Source of the DNA: UBA10364 sp049611965
Lineage (GTDB): Bacteria > Bacteroidota > Bacteroidia > Flavobacteriales > Schleiferiaceae
Length of the DNA stretch: 14,513 bases
Assembly (NCBI GenBank): GCA_049611965.1
Contig: JBMZBC010000035.1
Location: 1-14,513, forward strand
Direction: 5' to 3'
Numbering within the stretch: position 1 is the stretch's first letter; every line of letters begins with the position of its first letter. Below the pieces are notes generated by a model that was not told where the DNA came from, made no database searches, and saw nothing but the letters and a program-made list of their open reading frames with translations. The position numbers and the translations under genes are program-made. Positions 7,198-14,361 of the stretch are shown piece by piece.

Positions 7198-8290
7198 CGT
7201 CTTGGATTTCATAAGTGGTATGCTGTAGCTGTAGCGTCTCACTCAGCTCTTTCATGCGTTGTGGATGGGTATCGGTAATGAAAATCTGACCAAAGTCCTC
7301 GGTATTGACTAGCTGCAAAAGATTTGCAACACGGTCTTCGTCCAATTTGTCAAAAATATCATCAAGAAGTAACAAAGGCGACATTCCTAAATGTTTTCGT
7401 CCAATTTCAAACTGAGCCAATTTTAAAGCAATTAAGAAACTCTTTTGCTGCCCTTGCGATCCGACACGCTTTATCGGGTAACCGCCTAGCTCGAACACCA
7501 AATCATCACGATGTGTACCCACAGAAGTATATTGAAGGACTTTGTCTTTGTCTAACTTATCTGCCAATAGCTCACGCAGTCCTTTCTCGTGCAGTGAACT
7601 CTTGTACTTTACAGATACCTCCTCTTTGCCACCGCTCAGCACCTCATAAAAGCGCTGAATGGCCGGCTGAAGCTCTTCCGTAAAGCTTTTACGGTGTTCA
7701 AATATCACAGTCCCCTCCTCAACCATAATATCATCATAAAGTGCTAACAATGAGGCGTCAAAGGTGCGGTTAGAAGCGAAATACTTTAAGGTTGTGTTGC
7801 GCTGACTTAATGCCTTATTGTAATTCATCAAGGCATTGAGATAATTGCGACTGTTCTGGCTGATGGTCGCATCAACAAGTTTGCGACGGGTTTCTGCTGC
7901 ATCCAAAATGAGGTCTCTATCCATGGGTGAAATCATGACAACCGGCAGATAGCCAATGTGATCCGCCAATCTTTCAACTTCTTTTCCATCCACACGGATT
8001 TTTTTCTTCTGCCCCTTTTTCAAGCCAATGTCCAGACTGTGATCGCTTCCCTTACGCTCAAGGTTGGCCTTGATCAGCGCCATAGATTCACCGTGGGTAA
8101 TATTCTGACCATCGGTTGATCCGAGGTACGAGCGAGTCAAGCTCAGGTAATGCAATGCATCGAGCACATTGGTCTTGCCATTACCGTTATTTCCGGTAAT
8201 GATGTTGACCTTTTCATTGAAGTCCCAATGCGTTGAACGATGGTTCTTAAAATGAGTCAATTCTAAAGCACTAATGATAAGCTTGTCCAT
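7175..8290 (-). CDS. recF: DNA replication and repair ATPase RecF
   Basis: An SMC-like ABC ATPase of 371 residues that, with RecO and RecR, helps load RecA on single-stranded gaps at stalled forks. Seen in order: N-terminal strand MDKLIISALELTHFKNHRS, Walker A G33-N-N-G-N-G-K39-T-N, the RecF-type segment G-Y-L-P-V-V-M-I-S-P-M-D-R-D-L (113-127), the ABC signature V-G-S-Q-G-Q-Q-K-S (276-284), Walker B LLLLDD with D310-D311 followed by I-F-D-K-L-D, and the switch-like T-D-T-H (339-342). Length is typical. I place the start at the ATG at 8288-8290; the open frame runs on to 8464, but that extension has no homology and would overlap the divergent TPR gene. It is followed by the overlapping DUF721 gene, not by the dnaA-dnaN cluster found in many bacteria. 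Confidence 0.97.
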   Translation of the reverse strand: MDKLIISALELTHFKNHRSTHWDFNEKVNIITGNNGNGKTNVLDALHYLSLTRSYLGSTDGQNITHGESMALIKANLERKGSDHSLDIGLKKGQKKKIRVDGKEVERLADHIGYLPVVMISPMDRDLILDAAETRRKLVDATISQNSRNYLNALMNYNKALSQRNTTLKYFASNRTFDASLLALYDDIMVEEGTVIFEHRKSFTEELQPAIQRFYEVLSGGKEEVSVKYKSSLHEKGLRELLADKLDKDKVLQYTSVGTHRDDLVFELGGYPIKRVGSQGQQKSFLIALKLAQFEIGRKHLGMSPLLLLDDIFDKLDEDRVANLLQLVNTEDFGQIFITDTHPQRMKELSETLQLQHTTYEIQDDGTIEAL

Positions 8291-8295
8291 AGCTA

Positions 8296-8303
8296 CAAAA
8301 ATA
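8296..8303 (-). promoter_or_regulatory. Candidate -7 promoter element for recF-DUF721
   Basis: Read leftward, TATTTTTG fits TAnnTTTG exactly and ends five bases before the recF ATG. The nearest upstream TTTG (8320-8317) is only 13 bases away, too close for a normal -33 box. If used, the recF transcript would be leaderless or nearly so. Confidence 0.35.
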
Positions 8304-8328
8304 GGCTTCCTAGAGTCAAAATTTGTAC

Positions 8329-8336
8329 TATTTTTG
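8329..8336 (+). promoter_or_regulatory. Candidate -7 promoter element for the TPR-ribH genes
   Basis: A second copy of TATTTTTG, in the opposite orientation to the one at 8296-8303, lies 23 bases before the ATG at 8360. No convincing -33 box is visible. The two copies together give the 69-base divergent region one candidate element in each direction. Confidence 0.4.
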
Positions 8337-8359
8337 GCGGACTCAATAATTATACAGCC

Positions 8360-9043
8360 ATGGCTAAGAAGAATGCGCCTGCACAGCAGGATAACTTGGG
8401 ATTTGATAGTGTAGAACAAACGTTGACGAAAACTGAGCAGTTTTTGGAAAACAACGCGAAACAAGTGGGTATCACTGTAGGTGCTGTTGTTGCCGTGGTT
8501 CTAGCCTTCTTTGCATACAATACTTACGTAGTCGCTCCTAAAACAGCTGAAGCAGGTACCGAAATGGCACAGGCTATCAAATGGTTTGAGGCTGATTCTA
8601 TGGACCTCGCCTTGAATGGTAACGGTGCTAACTACGGTTTCTTAGACATCATGGACGAATACAGCAGTACTCCTGCTGGCAATAGTGCAAACTACTACGC
8701 AGGCCTAGCATACTTCGCTACTGGCGATTTCGAAAGTGCCATCGAAACACTCGACAGCTACAGCGCTTCGAACACCGCTACAGGTGCAATGGCATTGGGC
8801 GTTATTGGTGATGCATTCGCAGAACTTGGTCAAATGGACGATGCAGCAGATTACTACCAAAAGGCAGCTAAGTCTACCGACAACGCATTTACTACACCAC
8901 TATTCTTGTGGAAAGCCGGTCTTGCTCTAGAGGCAAACGATGAAGCTTCAAAGGCAGTGAATCTGTACGAAAGAATTGCAGAAGAATACCCTGAATCACG
9001 TCAAGCGGCGGGTATCCAAGGTGTTATTGCTGCTTTAAAATAA
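8360..9043 (+). CDS. Membrane-anchored tetratricopeptide repeat protein (YfgM/YbgF-like)
   Basis: A 227-residue protein with a short polar cytoplasmic N-terminus (1-35, including DSVEQTLTKTEQFLENN), one membrane helix (about 36-57, GITVGAVVAVVLAFFAYN) and a periplasmic domain of TPR-like helical pairs at about 109-136 (NYYAGLAYFATGDFESAIE), 145-171 (GDAFAELGQMDDAADYYQKA) and 182-212 (KAGLALEANDEASKAVNLYERI). The architecture resembles YfgM-type proteins that attend the Sec translocon and periplasmic chaperones. It lacks a signal peptidase site. Its stop is one base before the ribH start, so the two are almost certainly one transcript, although no shared function is evident. Exact role unknown; the TPR class suggests protein-protein scaffolding. 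Confidence 0.85.
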   Translation: MAKKNAPAQQDNLGFDSVEQTLTKTEQFLENNAKQVGITVGAVVAVVLAFFAYNTYVVAPKTAEAGTEMAQAIKWFEADSMDLALNGNGANYGFLDIMDEYSSTPAGNSANYYAGLAYFATGDFESAIETLDSYSASNTATGAMALGVIGDAFAELGQMDDAADYYQKAAKSTDNAFTTPLFLWKAGLALEANDEASKAVNLYERIAEEYPESRQAAGIQGVIAALK

Positions 9044-9044
9044 G

Positions 9045-9521
9045 ATGGCAACCGCACACCAGCATTTGGATAGCTCCAACAACGAGCAAGTTCCTTCTGG
9101 AGCAGGCAAACTCGTAGCTATTGTTCGCGCTGAGTGGAATCACGAAATCACTTCTCGTCTAGCAGAAGGAGCCAAAAAGACACTACTACAGCACGGTGTT
9201 GCACCGGAGGGTATCCTAGAAATAGACGTTCCGGGAGCAGTTGAACTCACGTTTGGCGCTAAGTCTGTCCTCGATGCACACGATCCTGATGCAGTAATTG
9301 TAGTAGGTTGTGTTATTCAAGGTGAGACAAAGCATTTCGACTACGTTTGCCAGAGCGTCACTTACGGCATTACAGAACTCAACTTAAGTTACGATGCACC
9401 TACTATCTTTTGTGTGCTCACGGACAACACCATCGAGCAGAGCCGCGATCGAAGTGGCGGTAAGCACGGCAATAAAGGTGTTGAAGCTGCTGTTGCCGCA
9501 TTAAAGATGATGGCACTATAA
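9045..9521 (+). CDS. ribH: 6,7-dimethyl-8-ribityllumazine synthase
   Basis: Condenses 5-amino-6-ribitylamino-uracil with 3,4-dihydroxy-2-butanone 4-phosphate, the penultimate step of riboflavin synthesis, in icosahedral or pentameric cytoplasmic assemblies. The 158-residue protein has the family's successive motifs: V-R-A-E-W-N-H-E-I (27-35) for the pyrimidine site, V-P-G-A-V-E-L (62-68), G-C-V-I-Q-G-E-T-K-H-F-D (88-99) with the catalytic histidine H97, and the phosphate-site arginine R136 followed by G-N-K-G-V-E-A-A (142-149). Residues 1-18 are an N-terminal extension of the kind often seen in Bacteroidota. No other rib genes and no FMN riboswitch-like leader are nearby, so regulation by flavin is not supported here. 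It starts one base after the TPR gene stop. Confidence 0.97.
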   Translation: MATAHQHLDSSNNEQVPSGAGKLVAIVRAEWNHEITSRLAEGAKKTLLQHGVAPEGILEIDVPGAVELTFGAKSVLDAHDPDAVIVVGCVIQGETKHFDYVCQSVTYGITELNLSYDAPTIFCVLTDNTIEQSRDRSGGKHGNKGVEAAVAALKMMAL

Positions 9522-9578
9522 GTGAACCTTCAAGGTACTTTTTGACTTAACTTCACGACAACCTAAAAAACAATATAC

Positions 9579-10391
9579 ATGAGAAAATGGATTGTGGGCG
9601 CATTGGCCCTAAGCCTCAGCTGGAGCGCATCAGCTCAAGAACTACCTCAACCCTCACCTACATCTACCGTTGACCAAAGAATAGGTTTAACGGACTTTAG
9701 CATCACCTATAGTCGTCCTGCTACGCGTGGACGCGCCATCTTCGGAGACCTTGTCCCTTATAATGAAGTATGGCGCACTGGTGCGAATGCTTGCGTAAAG
9801 TTTAATGCCTCAACTAACTTTACTCTTAATGGTGAGGCAGTACCCGCGGGAGAGTATGCACTTTTCACCATTCCAGGTGAAAAAGAGTGGACCATCATCT
9901 TATCTACCCAAACCAATCTTTGGGGAAATACAGGTTACACGCAAGAGAGCGATGTACTACGCACAACTGTACCTGCCATTACTGGCGATTTTGATGAAAG
10001 CTTTACGATGGGCTTCAAAGCATTGAGTACGACCGGTGGCGAATTAGTTCTAGAATGGGCCAACACTGAAGTAAGTGTTAACCTAGGAGTAGATTCTGAC
10101 GGCGAAAGCGGTAAAAATGTAGCAAAAGCATTATCTGATGCTAAGCGTGCGTACAGAAACGCGGCAAACTACTACAGCGGTCAAGGCGATCACGAAAAAG
10201 CGCTCGCAACTATCGAGATTGCCTTACAGTTAGATCCAGATTACTGGTACACGAACTGGGTAAAAGCAAAAATTCTATACGCGTCAGGCGATACTAAAGC
10301 TGCCCTCAAGCAGGGTAAAAAAGCAATGGGCATGGGAGCACCTGATTCCTACAGAACCGGCTACGAAAAAGAAATGAAAGGCTGGAAATAG
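9579..10391 (+). CDS. DUF2911 periplasmic protein with C-terminal TPR
   Basis: A 270-residue exported protein. Residues 1-19 form a signal peptide ending A-S-A before QEL. Residues about 24-170 are a DUF2911 domain, recognisable from SPTSTVDQRIGLTDFSITYS, R-P-A-T-R-G-R-A-I-F-G-D-L-V-P-Y, E-V-W-R-T-G-A-N, and P-A-G-E-Y-A-L-F-T-I-P-G. Residues about 185-260 hold two TPR-like helix pairs (AKRAYRNAANYYSGQGDHEKAL; YWYTNWVKAKILYASGDTKAALK). DUF2911 proteins are frequent in Bacteroidota and have no established biochemical role. It lies 57 bases after ribH and could be transcribed with it or from its own promoter; a TACTTTTTG at 9536-9544 is a possible but off-consensus element. The following hairpin ends the unit. 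Confidence 0.88.
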   Translation: MRKWIVGALALSLSWSASAQELPQPSPTSTVDQRIGLTDFSITYSRPATRGRAIFGDLVPYNEVWRTGANACVKFNASTNFTLNGEAVPAGEYALFTIPGEKEWTIILSTQTNLWGNTGYTQESDVLRTTVPAITGDFDESFTMGFKALSTTGGELVLEWANTEVSVNLGVDSDGESGKNVAKALSDAKRAYRNAANYYSGQGDHEKALATIEIALQLDPDYWYTNWVKAKILYASGDTKAALKQGKKAMGMGAPDSYRTGYEKEMKGWK

Positions 10392-10413
10392 TCTGAGTTT
10401 CCAATTCATAAAG

Positions 10414-10439
10414 AAACCCCGCCTCGAGCGGGGTTTTTT
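10414..10439. terminator. Bidirectional intrinsic terminator
   Basis: AAACCCCGC (10414-10422) pairs perfectly with GCGGGGTTT (10428-10436) across a CTCGA loop and is followed by a six-base T run (10434-10439). Leftward RNA also gets a T-rich tail. It sits between the convergent DUF2911 and NamZ genes; the NamZ stop codon (10438-10440) overlaps the end of the T run. Confidence 0.92.
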
Positions 10440-11718
10440 ATTCTACCCAATAGCCTGGACTGGTTTTAACTCTCAAACTGGGGTAAAACTGGTATTCGGA
10501 AAACAAATCGATGTATTCAAACCACATCCTCTTTTGGTAAGACTTCACCCACTCCTCCGTGCTCATACCAGATTCCAAGGCTTGCTGTAGTTCGTTTGAA
10601 CCGGCCAATTTTTTGAAGAACGCATTGAAAAATTCTGGTGCCTCGGCTGGAGCATTTTCTTTCCAATACGCATAGGCATTAAACAAATAGGACCAATCGA
10701 TTTCCTCAAGGGCCGTCGTTATATCCTGAGGCAATTGGACCCCACCGCATTCCTTCCCTTGAAACTTTGGATACTTCGATCCGTGATCTGGTGCAGGTAT
10801 GAATCGATGCTCATACCCTTCTCCATCAAGCCAAGGTGCACCAAAACGGGTGAATGGGGCATCGGTACCCCGCCCACAGGAAATGGGTGTACCCTCGAAA
10901 TAACACAAGTTCGGATAATGCCAGATGGCGGCTATAGAGCGTAGATTGGGCGACGGAGGGACTTGGAATTCAGTGAAGACCTTATTGTGAGAATACCCTA
11001 TGCATCGAATAACTTCTATGCCGCCTTTTTTTTCAAAGGCTGTGCGCCACTCCTGATTCTCTGTCGAAGGCATCCAACGCTCGCCATAGACCATGGAAGC
11101 ATATTCCCCCATGGTTAAGCCGTGCACTACCGGAATAGGGTGCAAACCTACCATACTCTCAAAGCCTGGTTTTAAGATGGGACCGTCGATGTAATGACCG
11201 TTTGGATTACCCCGATCCATGATCATTAGCGGGACACCGGCTTCTACACATGCGTCAATCACGTAGCTCAAAGTCGTGCTGTAGGTGTAGAATCGGACCC
11301 CTACGTCTTGAATATCATAGATCACCCAATCCAAGCCTTCCAGCCAATCCGTGGGTGGACGCTTGGTTTTACCGTACAAACTCTTTATCGGTATGCCTGT
11401 TTTGGGATCGCGGCCGTCCTCCACATGCTCTCCGGCATCTGCTTCACCTCTGAAGCCGTGCTCTGGTGCCCAAACTTGCTGAACATCAACGCTGAGCGAA
11501 ATCAAATGATCCACTGTATGGGTACCGTTGGGGAGCAACGAAGTCGCATTGGCCACCACGGCCACTGATTTTTCGGTGAGCTTCATGTAGTACTCCCCAG
11601 TCTGAGCAATACCCGGCACATAACTTTCTTGACCCAGGGCAGAAAAGCACAGAAGCAATGCTGCGAATAACGCGAGAGTTGTTCTAAATTGCGGAAGAGT
11701 GAAAGAAGCTTTTTCCAT
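10438..11718 (-). CDS. namZ: Exo-beta-N-acetylmuramidase NamZ-like (DUF1343, GH171)
   Basis: A 426-residue exported protein of the DUF1343 family, whose characterised members (NamZ, GH171) release terminal N-acetylmuramic acid from peptidoglycan fragments for recycling. Residues 1-29 are a signal peptide with hydrophobic core LALFAALLLCFSA and a likely cut at A-L-G before QES; the cysteine at 24 is not in a proper lipobox. Family motifs in order: W-A-P-E-H-G-F-R-G (83-91), D-V-G-V-R-F-Y-T-Y (138-146), M-D-R-G-N-P-N-G (167-174), V-V-H-G-L-T-M-G-E (197-205), P-S-P-N-L-R-S (255-261) and the strongly conserved F-E-G-T-P-I-S-C-G-R-G-T (274-285). All appear intact, so the enzyme is expected to be active in the periplasm. 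No other recycling gene (amgK, murQ, anmK) is adjacent. Its first 20 bases overlap the divergent permease gene. Confidence 0.92.
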   Translation of the reverse strand: MEKASFTLPQFRTTLALFAALLLCFSALGQESYVPGIAQTGEYYMKLTEKSVAVVANATSLLPNGTHTVDHLISLSVDVQQVWAPEHGFRGEADAGEHVEDGRDPKTGIPIKSLYGKTKRPPTDWLEGLDWVIYDIQDVGVRFYTYSTTLSYVIDACVEAGVPLMIMDRGNPNGHYIDGPILKPGFESMVGLHPIPVVHGLTMGEYASMVYGERWMPSTENQEWRTAFEKKGGIEVIRCIGYSHNKVFTEFQVPPSPNLRSIAAIWHYPNLCYFEGTPISCGRGTDAPFTRFGAPWLDGEGYEHRFIPAPDHGSKYPKFQGKECGGVQLPQDITTALEEIDWSYLFNAYAYWKENAPAEAPEFFNAFFKKLAGSNELQQALESGMSTEEWVKSYQKRMWFEYIDLFSEYQFYPSLRVKTSPGYWVE

Positions 11719-12916
11719 AGCGCAAAAGATACGAAAGTCGTCGGGTCCCTCTGTGGTTCGACCACTGCTTAAGTTAAGTACTTATGCTACTGCCCTAGGC
11801 ATGGCACTTGTCATTTTATCGATCACTTCAGGCAAGGGTTTGCAACATGCTATAAATGACCAATTCAGAAGTTTAGAGGGCGACATTAATATCAACGAGT
11901 ATTCCATGAAACGCACTGGTGAGAGCGGTGCTATTCTACTCTCCGACTCGTTACAATCGGCCCTATCATCGGAAGGATTGATAAAACACATGCACGCCGA
12001 AATCCGAAAGGCCTCGCTCTTAGTTAATCCATCCGAAGACGTTTTCGAGGGAATTGAGATTATTGGTTACGACAGCCTAAAGATGAGTAGTTTTCTCGCG
12101 GAGTTTTCTTCTAAAAAGTCTTCTAATGTAGGGCGATATGGTATTCATGTATCTCGGTCCCTATTAAAAAACCTAGCCTTGTCAGTAGGTGATACCGCAG
12201 TACTAGTTTCCATAAGAGACCAACAAAGTGCACCAAGATTAAGAGATGCCGTCGTATTAAGTGCCTTTGAAACAGGGTTGGACGAATTTAACCTGAACCA
12301 CATCATTATGGATATTGAGGACGTGCGACGGTTAAACGGCTGGAGAAACGACAGCGTAACCCATTACAGCATTGTTTTAAACGACCCTGAGCACCGAAAT
12401 ACGGTTGCTGCCTACTGGAACGCCATTGTCCCCTACAACATGCAAGTTCAAAGCTTAGAGTACCGCCACCCTGCAATCTTCGGCTGGCTAGAGCTTTTTG
12501 ATACAAACATCTTATTGGTATTGGCCATAGTGCTGATTGTGGCTGTGGCTAACCTATGTATCGCCTTGCTCGTATTGATTGTAGATCGGACCAGAATGAT
12601 TGGTACGCTAAAGGCGTTGGGCGCTTCGGATCGACTGATCTTACAGGTATTTATGTGGCTCAGTATGCGGATCTTGGTACAAGGATTGGTATGGGGCAAC
12701 CTCATTGGATTGGGAGCAAGTTTTGTGCAATGGCAGTTTGGGCTCATAGAATTGGATCCAAGTACGTACTATATTTCAGTAGCCCCGATATCCTTTGATT
12801 TCGTTTGGATTCTTTGCGCAAATGCTGCTTTCCTAGCAGTAGCATTTATCGTACTGCGATTCCCAGTTCGCTGGATTTCAAAATTGGACCCCATAAAGAG
12901 TATAAGATTCTCATAA
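11699..12916 (+). CDS. FtsX/LolE-type ABC transporter permease
   Basis: A 405-residue inner-membrane permease of the FtsX/LolC-LolE/MacB class, probably acting in lipoprotein release to the outer membrane or a related export. It has one membrane helix at about 24-44, a large periplasmic domain (about 45-265), and three further helices at about 270-295, 318-345 and 366-388. The cytoplasmic loop D-R-T-R-M-I-G-T-L-K-A-L-G-A-S (296-310) is the family hallmark. It starts at a GTG at 11699, giving an N-terminus (MKEAFSIAQKIRKSSGPSVVRP) that fits LolE-like proteins; the next ATG in frame (residue 35) would cut the first helix. No ATPase gene is adjacent, so the LolD-like partner must be elsewhere. 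The head-to-head overlap with namZ is unusual. Confidence 0.88.
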   Translation: MKEAFSIAQKIRKSSGPSVVRPLLKLSTYATALGMALVILSITSGKGLQHAINDQFRSLEGDININEYSMKRTGESGAILLSDSLQSALSSEGLIKHMHAEIRKASLLVNPSEDVFEGIEIIGYDSLKMSSFLAEFSSKKSSNVGRYGIHVSRSLLKNLALSVGDTAVLVSIRDQQSAPRLRDAVVLSAFETGLDEFNLNHIIMDIEDVRRLNGWRNDSVTHYSIVLNDPEHRNTVAAYWNAIVPYNMQVQSLEYRHPAIFGWLELFDTNILLVLAIVLIVAVANLCIALLVLIVDRTRMIGTLKALGASDRLILQVFMWLSMRILVQGLVWGNLIGLGASFVQWQFGLIELDPSTYYISVAPISFDFVWILCANAAFLAVAFIVLRFPVRWISKLDPIKSIRFS

Positions 12917-12973
12917 AGCCTTTAGCGGCCTTGCAATAGTTGCGTAACTTAGAGGCAACCCAAATTCAATATT

Positions 12974-14332
12974 ATGCGTCCTATTTACGACAGCATCCTT
13001 GATACCATTGGAGATACTCCGATGATCAAACTCAATAAAATTGCGGCAGATTTCCCTTGTCCTGTGTACGCCAAGGTAGAATATTTCAACCCGGGGCACA
13101 GCGTTAAAGACCGCATGGCCCTTAAAATGGTAGAAGATGCCGAAGCACGTGGTGATCTTAAGCCCGGCGGCACCATCATCGAATGTACCTCTGGGAACAC
13201 AGGTATGGGGCTAGCTTTGGCGGCTATTGTCAAAGGCTACAAGCTCATCTGTACGCTTAGTGATAAGCAGAGTAAAGAAAAGATGGATATTCTTCGTGCT
13301 ATGGGTGCCGAGGTTATCGTATGTCCTACGAATGTCGCACCAGAGCATCCGGACAGCTACTACAGCGTTGCATCACGTTTGAATCAAGAAATTCCCAATT
13401 CATTTTATCCCTACCAATACGACAACCTCAGCAACCGCGAGGCACACTACGAAAGCACAGGACCTGAAATCTGGGAGCAGACGGAAGGCAAAGTGACTCA
13501 TTTCGTGGTAGGTGTGGGCACTGGAGGGACTATTTCAGGTGTTGGGAAATATTTAAAAGAGCAAAACCCTGCTGTTAAAGTATGGGGTATTGACACCTAC
13601 GGTTCAGTGTTCAAAAAGTACCACGAGACTGGAGAGTTCGACGAAAAAGAAATTTACAGTTACATCACCGAAGGTATTGGCGAAGATATTCTGCCGAAGA
13701 ATGTCGACTTTGATGTGATCGATTACTTCGAAAAAGTAACGGATAAGGACGGTGCAGTAGCAACCAGAGAATTGGCCAAGAAAGAAGGTCTGTTCTTAGG
13801 ATACAGCTGCGGCTCAGCCTTCCAAGGCCTCCGTCAGCTAAAGGACCAGCTTACCCCTGACGATTTGGTGGTTGTGCTCTTCCACGACCACGGGTCTCGT
13901 TATGTTGGAAAAGTATACAACGACGATTGGATGCGCGATAGAGGGTTCCTCGCTCCAGCGAACAAAGTCGCTAAAGACCTCATTGACGGACACAGTCATT
14001 TGCCTTTAGTTACGGTCAGCCCTACTGCCCCGATCAGCAACGCGGCAAGCTTGATGAAGACCCATGACATCACCCAGATTCCGGTGATTGAAGCGGGAAA
14101 AGTGGTCGGTGCCATTGACGATCAATGCATACTGAACTGCATGTTGGATAACCCAAATTCCAATGTGCTTATTGGTGAAGTGATGGGTGCTGCCTACCCT
14201 GTGGTCGATCTAACTACTCCTATAGAAGAGGTGGCTCGTATGGTAAAAGAAGGACACCGTGCAGTACTCGTTGAATTTGGTGAAGGGTATCACATTATCA
14301 CCAAGCAAGACATTATCACAGCGATGAGCTAA
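12974..14332 (+). CDS. Cystathionine beta-synthase-like PLP enzyme with C-terminal CBS domain pair
   Basis: A 452-residue fold-type II pyridoxal-phosphate enzyme. The catalytic domain (about 1-325) has the PLP lysine K45 in H-S-V-K-D-R, the substrate loop T-S-G-N-T-G (72-77), the phosphate-binding V-G-T-G-G-T (181-186) and the pyridine-nitrogen region G-Y-S-C-G-S (276-281). The N-terminal part (E-Y-F-N-P-G-H-S-V-K-D-R, I-I-E-C-T-S-G-N-T-G, Y-D-N-L-S-N) resembles eukaryotic cystathionine beta-synthase more than CysK. Residues about 340-452 form two CBS motifs (Bateman module) that may bind a nucleotide. There is no N-terminal heme domain. Likely reaction: serine (or O-acetylserine) plus homocysteine or sulfide to cystathionine or cysteine; sequence alone does not separate these. 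It lies 57 bases after the permease. Confidence 0.9.
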   Translation: MRPIYDSILDTIGDTPMIKLNKIAADFPCPVYAKVEYFNPGHSVKDRMALKMVEDAEARGDLKPGGTIIECTSGNTGMGLALAAIVKGYKLICTLSDKQSKEKMDILRAMGAEVIVCPTNVAPEHPDSYYSVASRLNQEIPNSFYPYQYDNLSNREAHYESTGPEIWEQTEGKVTHFVVGVGTGGTISGVGKYLKEQNPAVKVWGIDTYGSVFKKYHETGEFDEKEIYSYITEGIGEDILPKNVDFDVIDYFEKVTDKDGAVATRELAKKEGLFLGYSCGSAFQGLRQLKDQLTPDDLVVVLFHDHGSRYVGKVYNDDWMRDRGFLAPANKVAKDLIDGHSHLPLVTVSPTAPISNAASLMKTHDITQIPVIEAGKVVGAIDDQCILNCMLDNPNSNVLIGEVMGAAYPVVDLTTPIEEVARMVKEGHRAVLVEFGEGYHIITKQDIITAMS

Positions 14333-14361
14333 GAAGGCTCGCGCGTTGTATCTTGCGGGAT

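Noticed and set aside
7198..7242. 15-residue N-terminal extension of the DUF721 protein
   Set aside because: It lies wholly in recF coding sequence and precedes the point where family members normally begin.
8291..8464. 58-residue N-terminal extension of recF
   Set aside because: It would overlap the divergent TPR gene by over 100 bases and adds nothing resembling RecF; the ATG at 8290 gives the normal RecF N-terminus and length.
9522..9556. GTGAA ... TTCAC inverted repeat after ribH as a terminator or riboswitch
   Set aside because: The stem is only five bases with a large loop and no T run after it, and no FMN riboswitch core is seen.
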